A stretch of DNA of 64,000 nucleotides, taken from contig OX365956.1 in assembly GCA_947247005.1 (NCBI GenBank), positions 7,956,089 to 8,020,088 on the forward strand, written 5' to 3'. The first letter of the stretch is position 1; every line of letters starts with the position of its first letter. The position numbers and the translations under genes were made by a program. Of the stretch, positions 12,239 through 25,139 are shown piece by piece. Source of the DNA: Spisula solida (Eukaryota; Mollusca; Bivalvia; Venerida; Mactridae). Under the pieces are notes generated by a model. The model saw only the letters and a list, made by a program, of their open reading frames with translations. It ran no database searches and was not told where the DNA came from.

Positions 12239-15200
12239 ATGACGTCTATAAACAAACTATATGAGACAGTTGAGAGGAAGATAGGTGGGGTATTTGAATG
12301 TTATGGTCGATTTGTTGCTCGCCATGCTTGGAAACTTGTGTTTTTTGCCATCATCATCAATGCGGTGCTTGGAATCGGCATGATCAAGCTTCACTCTGAC
12401 ACAGAGACGGAAAATGTCTACCTTCCACAGGGTGAGTGGTTATTTTTAAGTAGTTGTACCCGTACTTTTATAAATATTGGAATCGCGATTGATCTTATAG
12501 TACTGTACAACCACTCCAGAGGCCCTCTGTAGCGTTAATTACTAGTATCTATAACATCACCTGTTCTGATCACCTCGGCCTTTATGCATTAAAACAAGTT
12601 GTATTAATATGAACAAATGCACTGCACCCAGCGGGGATTTCCCATCAGGTTTTTGTATTATCTGACAGAGGAAAAAACTGACTAAGGAATTTGTTGGCTC
12701 CACAGACCTCTGGCTGCCTGGCATGCAGGCAGCGCCACATGTATAGAACACCAGGCGAACAAATACTTAGAAAAGAGTGTTATATCTAGGTGACAGATTG
12801 AACAGATATGACCTATAAATAGTTATTATAGTTTTACACTCGTCTTTTATTTGCTATAGTATTTATATTAATTTTCAATTCATCATAATTATTCACAAGT
12901 TGGCGCGCTATGCCGTGCGACGACGTCGCGTTAACGTGCGATGACGTGGCGTTAAATGATGTGACGTCATTTCCGACCTCGTCATATTATTTTTACGTTG
13001 GATTAAATAAGAAATGTTGTTTTCAATAATTTTCAGGATTTGAATCAGGCTTATATGCCGAAACGTTATTAAAAGAATGGAACTGTACTTATATTTCATA
13101 TTGAAAAAAAAATGAATTAAACAAGATTGGTTCTCAAATCTTGAGCAAGAATTTGCCTCTACCGGAAGTGGGACGTGAAAATCAGTCTACCGAATCATTA
13201 TTCTGCATCCGGTCTGACAAAAAAATATAGGCCATAGCCAATGCAAAACTACAACAACAACAATCACGTGTTTTTGCATGTAATCATTAATGGGGACAAA
13301 TCCCCTTAGGCTATAAATCACCGTACCAAGTAAAATTACCAAGGCTCGCCTAGCCCAAAAAAGGACGAATAAATGACTCAGTCTAATTCATGATATGATT
13401 GACTGGAGCATGATTATTGAATGTAATAGGCCTTTAGTGCTTTTATTAAAGTATGCCTGGGTGGATAAATTATGTTTTACATACCTTTTTTTTTACCAAT
13501 ATTAAAAATGTCAAATTAATCCTATCTCCCTTCATCTTTCAAGTGCATGAAGGGAGGTAGGATTCTTTAGACATAAAGCCTTATTTATTTGTGTTACCTA
13601 ATCAAAATCAAGCCTTATTTACTTTAAAAGTTCTTTGTTGTTATGTTTATATTTTCAATCCATTTTGTTTTATCTGTGATTCATATGTCATGTTATATGA
13701 CCCTTGTTTGGAATTAAATTTTATCTTATCTTATCTTTTCTACCTTATATCCACTCTTTTTTAGCTCACCTGTCACAAAGTGACAGAGTGAGCTTTTGTG
13801 ATCACTCTTCGTCCGTCGTCCGTCCGTCGTCCGTCCGTCCGTCCGTCCGTCAACAATTGGCTTGTGTAGACACTAGAGGTCACAATTTTAGCCTAATCCT
13901 TATGAAACTTGGTCACAATGATCATCTCAACAAAATCTAGGCCAAGTTCGACATTGGGTCATCTGGGGTCAAAAACTAGGTCACTAGGTCAAATTATAGA
14001 AAAACCTTGTGTAGTCACTAGAGGTCACAATTTTGACTTAATATTTATGAAACTTGGTCACAATGATCATCCTAACAAAATCTAGGTCAAGTTCGATATT
14101 GGGTCATCCGGGGTCAAAAACTAGGTCACAAGGTCAAATCATAGAAAAACCTTGTGTAGTCACTAGAGGTCAAAATTTTGAATTAATCTTTATGAAACTT
14201 GGTCACAATGATCATCTCAACAAAATCTAGGTCAAGTTCGATATTGGGTCATCCGGGGTCAAAAACTAGGTCACAAGGTCAAATCATAGAAAAACCTTGT
14301 GTAGTCACTAGAGGTCACAATTTTGGCCTAATCTTTATGAAACTTGGTCACAATGATCATCTCAACAACATCTAGGTCAAGTTTGATATTGGGTCATCTG
14401 GGGTCAAAAACTAGGTCACAAGGTCAAATCATAGAAAAACCTTGTGTAGTCACTAGAGGTCACAGTTTTAGCATAATCTTTACGAAACTTGGTCACAATG
14501 ATCAACACAACAAAATGTAGGTCAAGTTCGATATTGGGTCATCTGGGGTCAAAAACTAGGTCACATGGTCAAATCATAGAAAAACCTTGCGTAGTCACTA
14601 GAGGTCACAGTTTTGACCTGATCGTTACGAAACTTGTTTACAATGATCATAACAACAAAATCTAGGTCAAGTTCAATATTGGGTAATCTTGGGTCAAAAA
14701 CTAGGTCACAATGTCAAATCATAGAAAAACCTTGCATAGTCACTAGAGGTCACAATTTTGGTCTAATCTTTATGAAACTCAGTCACAATGATCATCTCAA
14801 CAAAATCTAGATGAAGTTTGATATTGGGTGATCCGGGGTAAAAAACTAGGTCACAAGGTCAAATAATAGAAAAACCTTGTGTAGTCACTAGAGGTCACAG
14901 TTTTGGCTTGATCTTTAAGAAACTTGGTCACAATGATCATCTCATCAAAATCTAGGTCAAGTTCGATATTGGGTCATCTGGGGTAAAAAAGTAGGTTATT
15001 AGGCCAATCATATAAAAACCTTGTGTAGTCACTAGAGGTCACAATATTGGCCTAATCTGTATAAAACTTGGTCACAATGACCATCTCAACAAAATCTAGG
15101 TCAAGTTCGACAGGTGAGCGACCTAGGGCCCTTTGGGCCCTCTTGTTTATGTTTTAAAAGCATTCAGAATAAATGATAATGATGCCAAGGGCATTCTGAG

Positions 15201-18200
15201 TGTAAAACAAAACTGAAATAGGAAAAACTAATAGAATTATGATATTAAGATGGGCATTTAATGTAACCCCGTGTTTTCAGGTACGAGGGCTAGGGATGAC
15301 CAGACCAAGGTGAAGGCTGTGTTTCCGGATTTAAGTGACTCCAATTTTAACCTGCTACAAGTCACTGCCGATGGTGCTTGGGCGAAGGTGATTGTACGAT
15401 CTAAAGATGGCAATGTACTGAATAGAACAGTTCTAGACAAACTAAAGGAATTAAATTCCTTCATACAGAATGTTACGGCGGTAACAGATGACGGAATAGT
15501 TATAAAGGTAGGACTAACCGCAATACTATGTTGCATTTTAGTTAAGTATTTTTATATGTTATACATACAAGAAAAGAATTGATGTGAAGAGGTACAAAAA
15601 CAAGGTTTGCACAGGCCTTAAACAGTCCTTGAATTTGGTTTCAACCTTGAAAAGTACTTGAATTAAGTGCTGCCTTGAAAAAATGCCAAAATAGTACTTG
15701 AATTAAAGGGAAAAACCATGAACATAGGCAAACAGCCTTAATTATATACATAGAGTGTGTCAAAAAAATCCTAAACCGTTACCAGTTTCTAATTTCAGGA
15801 GTAAAAAAACCCCTAAACCGCTACCAGTTTCTAATTTCAGAATTTGAAGAAGGTAATTATTGGTTTTGTGTTAGTTTATAATATATCAAATGTTACATGT
15901 CTTGTTTCAGTATGCTGACATCTGTGCTCGTGTGCAGTCTCGATGTGCTGTGGACGGTGAACTGTTTTGGGATCCGGACTTCTTGGCGGCCGTGGATTCT
16001 GATCAAATAACATACCCGAGATTCACGACATCCAGTACGGGAACAACTGACTACTCTTCTGATCTCGGAGGTATTCAACATTTCTACAAGGGCGATATTA
16101 AACTTTGTTTACATATACATTTGCACTAGTATATGGCGGAGATATTAACTTTTCCACTAGGACAATATGTAGGTGGATTTTGCCCTTTTGTAAAAAAACT
16201 ATATATACATGTATTATACAGTCAACTCTCGTTATCTCGAATTTAACGGGACCGTGGAAATTACTTCGACATAACGAAAATTCGAGTTTTCCAGTTTCTG
16301 TTATTTTACGCCGCCATATTGTTACGGTCGTAAGAATGACATATTCGTGAGAATTGTTGTTGTGATATTTATGTACATGTATTCCTCCTCGAGAAAATGC
16401 ATTTTATTTTAATTATTATTTTTACAAACAATTGTTCGAGATGACATGTTTATTGATGTTAGTACGTAACCCGAAGCTTTATGTTATGTTTGCGCAAATT
16501 GTTGCAAACAAATATTTGTTCAACAATGGAAGGCGCGAAAATTACAGGTAAATCGAAGATTTCAGAATGGCAAAGTGTGAAAAACATTCGACGCTAGTCG
16601 AATACGATCAGACTTCGACCCGACTTCGAGATGAACAATAGATTTAAAGTGCAAATTGGTTAATCGGGACCAAAAAATAATTCGACATAACGAAAAATTC
16701 GAGCCGAATTCGAGCAGAAACTTCGAGATAGGTCTCGAGATTTTATATAGACAAAAAAGGAGAAAAATCGGGACTTGAAAAAAACTTCGACATAACGGAA
16801 AATTCGATATAAGCGAGTTCGAGATAACGAGAGTTGACTGTAGTTCTGTCTTAAGGACACTGTTCCTGGAATTTATGAAACACCCCTCGTTCATATAATT
16901 ATGTTATTTCTTCTCCAGGCGTTATCGTCACTGATGACGATGGTAATTACTTGAAGGAAGCAGAGTTTCTAAACCTGGATTATATCATACGTACAGATGA
17001 CAAGGAGTATCAGAGAAAGGCTGCAATTTGGGTAACTACTCAAAACATTCTTAATATGATGATTAGTTTCTGTCTTTACATTCGTCCATCGTTGTCATGT
17101 TCCCTAGAAAAAGGGTACCTATCAAATACACTGACATTGTCAGACGTCCTGATGATTTGTGACCAAAGTACAGGGTTCCCACAAATATTCTAAGACAAAA
17201 TTCACTTATTTAATTATTCCCTGACCACACATCAGTTTCCCTGACCTTTTAGAAAGATCAGACACTACAGCATATTTTTGTTGGAGCAAAATATGGCTAT
17301 GGAAATAGAGAAAAGGATGCTATATTTGCATTACATGGAACAAAAAATTTAAAGGTAGCAATTCTGAGCTGTTGATTAAAATAGCCATTATAATTTTGAA
17401 TTATTCTATCCGAGACTATGAAGTGAGAATTTATTTTAGGAAATTCATTGACACTTATCGACAGCTATCAGGGGCGTAGCTTGGTCTAATTTGAAGTTAC
17501 TCGAAAGGGGGTTGGTATGGAAGGGTGGTCTGGAGGTCCTCCTGCAGGATAATTTTGTATTGTACAATCGATTTAAACGTATCTGGTGGAGTTTTGAAGT
17601 CAAAGTCTCATTATATCAGTCAAGATTTAACAAAAAAATCTGCTGTAACAACGTAATTGTTTAGTTTTGTAAGTCGTTGATCATCTGACAGACTGTACAT
17701 GGATAACGGACATAAATCGCTTGAAGATTAGTGGACCGACTAGGCTGTAATCTGAATGACCTATTCTATTCTGAATATAATTTTTGTTCAGGTATTGTGC
17801 GAGTGAAGGTCATAGGCATTTCAAATGGCGATAATACTAATAAAACTGCTAAAGTGTAATGCGTATCTCATTATAGATGTACTAGTCACACAAAGTCATT
17901 ATGTACTTGATCATGTTCAAGATCAAGTAATTTATATGCGAGCGCAGGGAGCGCGAAAAAAATGCATTGTTACTTGAAGTATGCTGCAGATTTGTTAGAT
18001 ACACAGTCATGAGCATGATAATATTGACTGAAATGGCTATTTTTGATAGATAACGAGCTATAAATGATGCAGATCTTTATACGTGCAGCATACAACAAAT
18101 TTACGTCCGTTGCAAATCGGTTTGTTATGAACAGAAACGTAAAATATTTGAAAATCAGCCACTAAGGGGGTCCGGGGGTATGCTCCCCCGTGAAATTTTT

Positions 18201-21200
18201 GAAAACAACAGATTCTTTTTGAGCCTCCTGAGCGTTTGCAGTATTGAAAAGGTCAGATTGGAGTTTAGATGATGTGTAACGCAAGTATCCCGTACCCCCT
18301 GCACACTATAAATGAACATTTTAATACATTTTTCGAATTTTAAACGATTGCTACTTTTGAGATTTTCATTTTCAACTATACTCGATCGAGTAAACGAGTA
18401 ATCAGCGCTACGCGCCTGGCTATAATGAAGAATTCCCTGACGTGAGCTTAATTTGATCTGAGCTATGTTAAGTTAAGTTAACAATTTTCTAGGGCTGCTT
18501 TCAGCATTTCAGCCGTTCAGCCACCCTTTGACATTTAAACTTCCCCTGTTCATTGGGCTACCTATGGAAACCTACGTTCGAGTCTCCCTGGGGAGACTAT
18601 TTCTCTCCTGGTGGGTGTGCAGCCAACATCGATCTTCGGCGCCCAGGACTATCGAACATGTTCAGACACAGCCCTCACAGGTACCATTTCACACCTTGGT
18701 CGAGTGGAGCATGTGGGTTATTCGTGCTCAGAGAAATTAAGCAGTGGTCCAGACGGGGGTTGAACCCGGGACCTCTCAATCCCGAAGAGTAATTTCTTAC
18801 TCTTATAGCTTCATTTAATGCCAGGAAGATAAGAACAATGGTACAACCCTCTGGAATTTAGCCTGAAAGTTATAAATTCTTCTGATGTCACAAAAATTAA
18901 CTATTCATCAGAAACTTATATTGGGATATTGGGAACAAACTTTTTTAACACCCTGTATATTCTTTATTCCTGCACAGGTTTCAGAGTTCAAAAATCACAT
19001 TGAGACCTACCAGGCCAGCAGTTTTGATATTGCTTACGCACATTTCAACTCCATGGATGAAGAATTGGATAAGAATATTAAAGGGGACATAACTCTGTTT
19101 TCGATCACGATGACCATGATGATTACATATGCCTGTGTCGCCACATTGTCATCAAGGTAAGCTATATTAATGTCTTCGATAATGTCTGATATCTTCATGG
19201 GTAAAACATAGACATTTTGAAAATTCTGAAGTTTTGAAAAATTGTCTGTTAAAGCCTAGGTCCCACTGAGAAATTCCACATCGGCAATGTTCTCCCGATT
19301 TCTTCCGATACCACTCGATTCATCACAATTCCTTCCTATATCACAAACTGTCTCATGACTTCCCCGAAGCTTCCCCTAGACCACGAGGAACCTGTTCCCT
19401 ATGACCTGATAGCTCATTAATTTTAATCAGGAGTACATCGCCGAGGCAAAAAAATGCTCAGTGGGACCTAGGCTTTACATAGGAAATAATGAACAAAACC
19501 GCATGTTTTTGGACGATGTTAAAAACCTGAAGTTCATGAAAAATCCTGAAAACTTACCCATGTATCTTGTAAACAAAGTTGGTTATTAATTAAATACTAA
19601 GTTTAACACTTACTGCCAGGCCCCTCATAAACTGATAAGCCCAGTGACAGGCATCCTGAGTAGGAATCTGGTTTTGGGGTGTTTGAGGCATCAAAATTCT
19701 ACGCGCGTCGAAGAACTAGTTCGAAGTTACTAAGGCGCTCGAGCCAAAACTGTTTGAGACATCAAAGTTCTTCTGTATATAAATCTTCCTTGAATTCTTT
19801 ACTTTCAGGATCACTGATCAAGTAGGACAGAGAATGTGGCTGGGATTTGCTGGAGTGATAGCTGCTGGTTTAGCCATCGTGTCAAGTTTTGGTCTATGTG
19901 CTGCTATAGGTGTTGATTTTGTCAGTATTGTGGGTGTGGTACCTTTCCTTATAATGGGTAGGTGTAAAACATACTTGTGTATGAAATTTTAACTTCTCAC
20001 TTCGCTCGGAGTTATAATCCCACATACAACTGCTACTCATGTTCTTTCCTATACAATGTGGTTATTGCCTGAATGTAGCTCGATTTAAAAGTATTTATTA
20101 ATGATCGTGACATAACCATTTCAAGGGCCAACTAGTTGGACATACTGTCCAGTTAGGATACTAATTGAGTGACACTGTGGTCGAGTCCATTATTACAGAG
20201 TTAAACCAATTATGCCACAACTATAATGTCAATGCTAAACTAAAATACCTTACCTGTTCAGATAATAGTTGTTATATTTTGTGTACACATAAAATGAAAC
20301 GTGACTATCACATTATCCTATCTGGATAGTACAAGACCCTACTTCTTGTACTAAAGTACGATTAACCATCATTTTAAATACTGTAATTTTTTTTTTTCCG
20401 CGAGAGTTTATTTTCACTTATATTGGCGAGGATGTCGACATGATCATGATTTTTGGAAAAAATTTGCAATGCAAAGTCGGGAATTGGACATTGTCAATGA
20501 CGCTAATTCTACATTCTCGCGAACAAAAGAATTTTGAAATTTTCAGAATAATCGCGAAATAAAAGTAGATACACAAAATTAATTAAACTTTTTACTATAT
20601 TTTTAGGAATTGGCATTGACGACATGTTTATTATGATATCTGGTCTGTCTGGAGCCCAAGGGCAGAAAACTGTGGAAGATAAGCTGGCGGCCACGTTGCG
20701 AGCTTCCGGTGTTGGCATCACAATTACCTCCCTTACTGACATTATTGCCTTCTCGGCTGGGACAGGATCCAACTTCGTTGCTGTGCGCAATTTTTGCATT
20801 TATACTGGTAATACTGTTTTTCTTGTTTATTTTATTATTTTTGCTTATATAAATTAGTCTCCTACCAGTTTTCAACCTGACTGGACTATATACGTATTTG
20901 CCTTCGCCTGCCTGTCTGTCAGTCCTTCAGTAAAAAACTCTGGATCCTGACATTTATTTCAAAAAATTTTCAAGCTAGGTCTATGAAACTTAGTATGTGG
21001 ATAGGGGGCAATAAGGGGATAATGCACGTCTAAAAATGTTTTGATTCTGACCAAAATTGTGGTTGCTATGGAGACATTATATAAAGAGTGAAAATATGTC
21101 AAAAATCTGGATCCTGCCATAACTCAAACAGTTTCCAAGCTATGTTTATGAAACTTTGTATGTGGGTAGTTGCCAATGAGGAGATTCTGACAACATGACA

Positions 21201-22639
21201 AATTTGTTTCTCTGTTTACAGGAGCAGGTGTTATGTTCTGTTATATCAACAATGTGACATTTTTCGCGGCATGTTTGGCAATCAATGAACGACGCGTAGG
21301 TGACAGCAGACATTATATGACGTGCCGTCGGATTAAGACGAAGGAAGAAATCGAGGCAGAGGGTGGAACGCGGAGGCAGATTATGTGTTGTGGGGGCCGT
21401 CCACCAACTAACCGAGATGAAGCTGAAAGTTTTGTTGATAAGCTACCACGTTGGATCCTTCCGAAAATAGTCCTGAAAACGCCTTTTAAAATTGGAATAC
21501 TGTGTTTGTTTCTTGGGTATGTAGTTGCTGCAGTGTATGGGTGCGTTCATTTAAAACAGGGCTTAGTGTTCACACAGTTAGTCGCGGACGATTCGTACTA
21601 TTATAAATACTCGGACTGGGATGACCGTTTCTTCACTCGGCAAACACCAGTTTCATTCGTAATAACAAGACCATATGTTTATTCTGATCCTAAAACACAT
21701 GATTTGATCGATGATGTTGTTATAAGTGCCCAATCAAGTCATTACTTTGATACGAAGTTTGAAGTGAATTGGTTGAAAACTTACAAAGCTACGCCATACT
21801 ATGACGACACGAGTGAGGCAGATTTTATTGCAGGTTTGTATAGCTTCATTCAGGATAAGAGATACTCAATGTTCCAGAATGACGTCATTATCGATTCCAA
21901 GAACACAACCATTGTGTTGTCACGCGCGTACGTCATATCCGCTGATATGATTGACAGTCAAGAAGAAGGTAACATGATGCTTGAGTCAAGAAAAATTGCA
22001 AATGCTGCACAAATATACTGCTTTGCATTTTCACCGTATTTTATAGCCTATGAACAATACGTGGCAATATTTGGACAGACTTTAAAAACTGTTGGAATTG
22101 CTTTGGTCGCCGTGTTTATAGTCACGTGTATATTTATGCCACACCCTGTACTTATCATATTTGTAACTCTAGCTGTTACAATGATCATGTTAGGAGTGTT
22201 TGGGTTCATGCTGTACCTAGATGTCGCGCTTAGCGCCATTACAATGATCCATTTAATCATGAGCATAGGTTTCTCCATCGACTTCACCGCTCATATATGT
22301 CATGGCTTCATGCTCTCGAACGGAGAAACGCGGGACATTCGAGTAAAACAAGCTATAGACAAAACTGGTGCACCAATATTCCACGGTGCTGTGTCATCAA
22401 TTCTTGGCATAATAGTACTTATAGGTGCCAAATCTTACATTTTTAGAACATTCGCAGCAGTCATGTCTCTTGTTCTGTTATTTGGCATTGCCCATGCCCT
22501 GTTCTTACTACCGGTCATATTATCATGGCTCGGACCTGGGCGGCTGCAAGAATCAAGATCTGAGACTGATGAGATGACGAATGATGATATTAAAATGGAA
22601 AACCTTCCAGAAGCAGACTCCATGATTTGTGCGGTATAA
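12239..22639 (+). CDS. Patched-domain (Ptr/PTCHD-like) 12-TM protein, gene A
   Basis: Exons: 12239-12431, 15281-15507, 15911-16070, 16919-17031, 18978-19156, 19809-19957, 20607-20807, 21222-22639, giving 879 residues. All joins have GT..AG and keep phase. The layout is RND/Patched-like: TM1 near residues 30-55, a large extracellular loop, TM2-6 (sterol-sensing domain) about 265-430, a cytoplasmic loop, TM7 near 490-515, a second loop, TM8-12 to about 850. The proton/cation-relay motif GIGIDD is at 341-346 in TM4 and its partner GFSID at 757-761 in TM10. The family moves or senses sterols or lipids at membranes; the substrate here is unknown. It most resembles Patched-domain-containing/Ptr proteins rather than the hedgehog receptor Patched, as judged by length and short loops. 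It pairs tail to tail with gene B. An acceptor at 12230-12231 indicates a 5' untranslated exon. Confidence 0.9.
13560..13740 (+). mobile_element. possible non-LTR retrotransposon 3' end
   Basis: The stretch ends in a short TATCT microsatellite after GGAATTAAATTT, a form typical of LINE 3' tails. No coding part is attached. The call is weak and rests on the tail alone. Confidence 0.3.
13763..15147 (+). mobile_element. non-autonomous element with ~9 tandem 145-bp units
   Basis: The 5' end is a hairpin (AGCTCACCTGTCAC paired with its complement through a 3-base loop, 13763-13794), followed by a CCGTC microsatellite (13810-13850). About nine units of 145 bases follow, each with CACTAGAGGTCAC and AAACTTGGTCACAATGATCA. 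The 3' end has a second hairpin, AGGGCCC-TTT-GGGCCCT at 15125-15141, then CTTGTTT. Terminal hairpin, microsatellite and internal tandem units are the architecture described for Helitron-related non-autonomous elements in bivalves; that family assignment is an inference. It lies in intron 1 of gene A. Confidence 0.7.
16219..16840. mobile_element. Tigger/pogo-like MITE with TA target duplication
   Basis: The ends are inverted repeats starting CAGTCAACTCTCGTTATCTC and running about 24 bases, flanked on both sides by TA (16217-16218 and 16841-16842). Internal copies of TTCGACATAACGAAAATTCG give a second inverted layer. The length of 622 bases has no transposase frame, so it is a deletion derivative needing an enzyme in trans. 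It lies in intron 3 of gene A; gene B lacks it there. Confidence 0.8.
17470..18418. mobile_element. TIR-bounded element, GGGGCGTAGCTT family
   Basis: The left end AGGGGCGTAGCTTGG and the right end GCGCTACGCGCCT form imperfect inverted repeats. The internal blocks GGGGGTATGCTCCCCCGTGA and TATCCCGTACCCCCTGC are shared in diverged form with a second copy at 52498-53019. No coding capacity is visible. It lies in intron 4 of gene A. Confidence 0.5.
18560..18800 (-). mobile_element. tRNA-derived SINE, antisense in gene A intron 4
   Basis: On the minus strand it begins with a B-box-like GGTCCCGGGTTCAACCCCC, followed by a body with AATTTCTCTGAGCAC and ATGCTCCACTCGACCAAGG. The same body in diverged form follows a tRNA-like head at 34517-34770, defining a family separate from the 4.6-kb SINE. 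Confidence 0.6.
19958..20120 (+). other. gene A intron 6 start, near-identical to gene B
   Basis: From the donor GTAGGTGTAAAACATACTTG through about 130 bases, this intron matches the reverse complement of 35390-35519 with only a few differences. Unselected intron sequence this similar shows that the duplication is young or that this part was converted. Further in, the two introns diverge completely. Confidence 0.85.
20880..21215 (+). mobile_element. diverged dispersed repeat in gene A intron 7
   Basis: Two loosely similar sub-blocks, each with CTGGATCCTG, ATGAAACTT and GTATGTGG, repeat internally. Related sequence in the opposite orientation lies at 37540-37815 and 51335-51400 (blocks AAGTCCCCTACTAGTTTG and TTGCGATGGCAACCGCAA). 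No ends could be defined. Confidence 0.5.
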
Positions 22640-22657
22640 ATGTTACAGAATTATTAT

Positions 22658-23052
22658 TATGCCCCCCCATCTTTAATGAGGTAGTATATTGCTTTGCACA
22701 TGTTAGTCGGTCTGTCTGTCAGTTGGTTGACTATATGGTTTCCGTTTAACAATTGAAGAACGCTCTGCGCTAGGATCTTCAAACTTTACATGAAGGTTGG
22801 TCATCAACAGTAGATGATATCTTTTGATTTTGATGTCAGTAGGTCAAAGGTCAAGGTCACTGTGACCTTTGCCATTTCTGACTATTCAAATGGTTTCTGT
22901 TCAATAACTCAAAAACGCTCTGCCTAGGATCTTCAAACTTAACATGAAGGTTGATCATCAACAGTAGATGATTCCTTTTGATTTTGAGGTCAGTTGGTCA
23001 AGGTCACTGTGACCATTACCATTTCTGACTATTGGGCTGCCATGGGGGCATA
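22658..23052. mobile_element. 395-bp TIR element 18 bases past the gene A stop codon
   Basis: The ends TATGCCCCCCC and TGGGGGCATA are inverted. Inside are two direct copies of about 155 bases (each with GCTCTGC..TAGGATCTTCAAACTT and CAACAGTAGATGAT). Each copy carries AGGTCACTGTGACC, an inverted pair of nuclear-receptor half-sites with a 3-base gap, at 22854 and 23001. It starts 18 bases downstream of TAA 22637-22639, so it probably forms most of the proximal 3' untranslated region of gene A. Confidence 0.7.
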
Positions 23053-23075
23053 CATGTTTTACAAATATCTTGTGT

Positions 23076-23430
23076 TTGTATTATATTGTAACGGCTTAAC
23101 CACCACTTTCATTATTCGTCTGTATGATCTCGAGTCAAACTTGACAGTGTAGCCACTATCGAGCCTTTGTGTGCGTCGACCCGAGATGACATTATGATAT
23201 TATTGTGTAAGTCGCCATGTTGCTTTCTGCCATTCAAATTTGTATTATGTTGTAACGACTAAGCCACCACTTATTTCACAACTCGAGTCAAACTCGACAG
23301 CGTAGCCACTATTGAGCCTTTGTGTGTGTCGCCCCGAGATGACATTATGATATGATTTTGTAAGGTTCCATTTGAATCAGTCAATATTCACGCTCCATGT
23401 TGCTTTTCGCCATTCAATTTATTCGGACGA
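23076..23430. repeat. two direct copies of a ~170-bp unit
   Basis: Copy 1 (about 23076-23240) and copy 2 (about 23241-23425) share TGTATTAT.TTGTAACG, CTCGAGTCAAACT.GACAG, GTAGCCACTAT.GAGCC and CCGAGATGACATTATGATAT. Copy 2 has a short insertion. The nature is unknown. Confidence 0.65.
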
Positions 23431-23634
23431 CTTTCAGCCCACTATTTGGATACCTTGGTTTTTATCGTGTTTAACTCTTGTGCCTGTCTTATAGTATTAT
23501 TATTATTATTAGCTTATATGTGCCCATGTCTTTCCTCATTTATTGAGATTAATTGAGATTCATCTAGTCTAATGCATTGATTGTGATACTATGCTTACTC
23601 TGTATGATTATAATTATGTAAAACTTGTTTACTA

Positions 23635-24815
23635 TATATCGTCGCCTGTCGTCGCAAAGGTCACATCTCAAATTTCACTGTTTTGAGAAAAAGACGAAAA
23701 ACTTTTTTTTATTTCTTTATTTTTTATCCAAAATTTGGTATATGGTTTCTAAAGTTAATTTCGCATATAACCAAATGATCATTTAATGATTATTAAACTA
23801 AATAGGGGGGATACTAATCTAGAAATTAATTTAAACTGGCCTTAAGCAGCTGTTTTGATTTCAATTTTTGACTTATTGCATAATTGGGTCAATAACATCA
23901 TTTCGACTATGAATAACCATCAAATAGCCGTTGGTTGTCATGACAATTAATCAACTGTGTATGCACAAACGTCGTATAATAGTTTCAGAATTTCCGAATT
24001 TTATCCATACGCAAACAACGTATAATTTTGAAACATGTTTTATTCCAATTTATCCAGTCACTTCCGGCAAAATCTGCCTGTTAACTTAGTGATAATCCGT
24101 CACCTTACCACGTGATCTGACGGACTTCTTCTTATATGAGAGTCACCGGTTACAATTCCGTGCCCGAGGGTGAGGTTTTCCTATTCTAAATGAGCGGTTA
24201 TTTTCTTCGACTTACCTGCGTCTACACGACCTCTATCAATATATCCGACGTCGTTGTTTATCATGACGTCACGGAACTAACGTGACGTTGCGCGCTTGTA
24301 AGTGAAAGAGCAACAATATAGTCCCGAGTTTGATCCCCTTATTGAGCAGATTAAGCGACAGGATAAATAGAATAATAGGTTAGTGCCGTGAATGAAGTAA
24401 AAGTTTATCCGGCTCGGCTACGGCTCACCCGACCCGATAAATTCCTCCGCCTTGCCAGATAAACTTTCATCCATGGCAGTAACCTATTATTCTCTATATA
24501 CGTATGTCTCACAAACTGTATAAATACTGACACGTAATAATACCCCGTCATGCAAAATTAGCAAAAAAATCTTGATTCCATCAAACAATACGTTTGAAAT
24601 TCTGCGAATTGATATATACAACGTTTGCGAATTGTAAAAAAAATCGACCGACGAAATATACAACATATATATAACATGACGTCATACTTTTATTTGATTG
24701 GCTACAGGTACAGGAGTCTTCCCAAACGATGTATAAATCACTGCATTTTCTGATTAGTAAATTAAAAAATTGAAGATACAGGTACGTCCTTTGCCAAGAC
24801 AGGCGACGATATATA
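23635..24815. mobile_element. 1.2-kb element with TATATCGTCGCCTGTC inverted ends
   Basis: The left TATATCGTCGCCTGTC and the same sequence reading inward from 24815 on the minus strand are perfect for 16 bases; GCAAAGG follows at both ends after a short gap. The interior lacks a transposase and holds the MITE at 24369-24492. No unambiguous target duplication. Confidence 0.55.
24369..24492. mobile_element. hairpin MITE nested in the 1.2-kb element
   Basis: Inverted arms of about 40 bases start AGAATAATAGGTTA at both ends and continue through GCC.TG.ATGAA and GTTTATC, around a GC-rich centre with GGCTCGGCTACGGCTC. It is a compact hairpin with no coding. Confidence 0.65.
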
Positions 24816-25139
24816 AATTGTTTGTTTGCATGTTAATGGATAGTCAATGTTTATGTTGTATTCAAGCTTTAATCTCATGTTTTATGTGTTAAATCATAAC
24901 CCACTTAAAATAAAGATTATAAATCTTATCTTAATTTTGTTTCTTACTTTCGTTATTTCTCCAATTTTCACAGGGATTGACCGTTTTTGTCGAGCCCGCT
25001 TGCGATGAGCTCAACATAGTTTGCACAATGGCTGTTGCATATCTGTTAGTGAGTGAGCGAGCGTGCATGAGTGAGTGATTGAGTGTCTGGATCCTTGTCC
25101 GAGCTGTATCTCCTCTATTCATTTACACTTTTAAACTTG

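Larger units (their letters stand above)
12432..15280 (+). other. gene A intron 1 (2849 bases)
   Basis: Donor GTGAGT at 12432 and acceptor TTTTCAG ending at 15280. It contains, in order: a block at 12560-12600 whose reverse complement recurs at 45570-45600; a GC-rich ACGTCG/GACGTC cluster at 12900-12980; a probable LINE 3' tail ending in TATCTTATCTT at 13719-13738; and the tandem-unit mobile element at 13763-15147. The matching intron in gene B is only 785 bases, so the extra length is insertional. Confidence 0.75.

Noticed and set aside
17032..18977. A missing exon in intron 4 of gene A
   Set aside because: The joined sequence (AAIW followed by VSEFKN) keeps phase, the same join exists in gene B, and the spacing fits the family's first extracellular loop.
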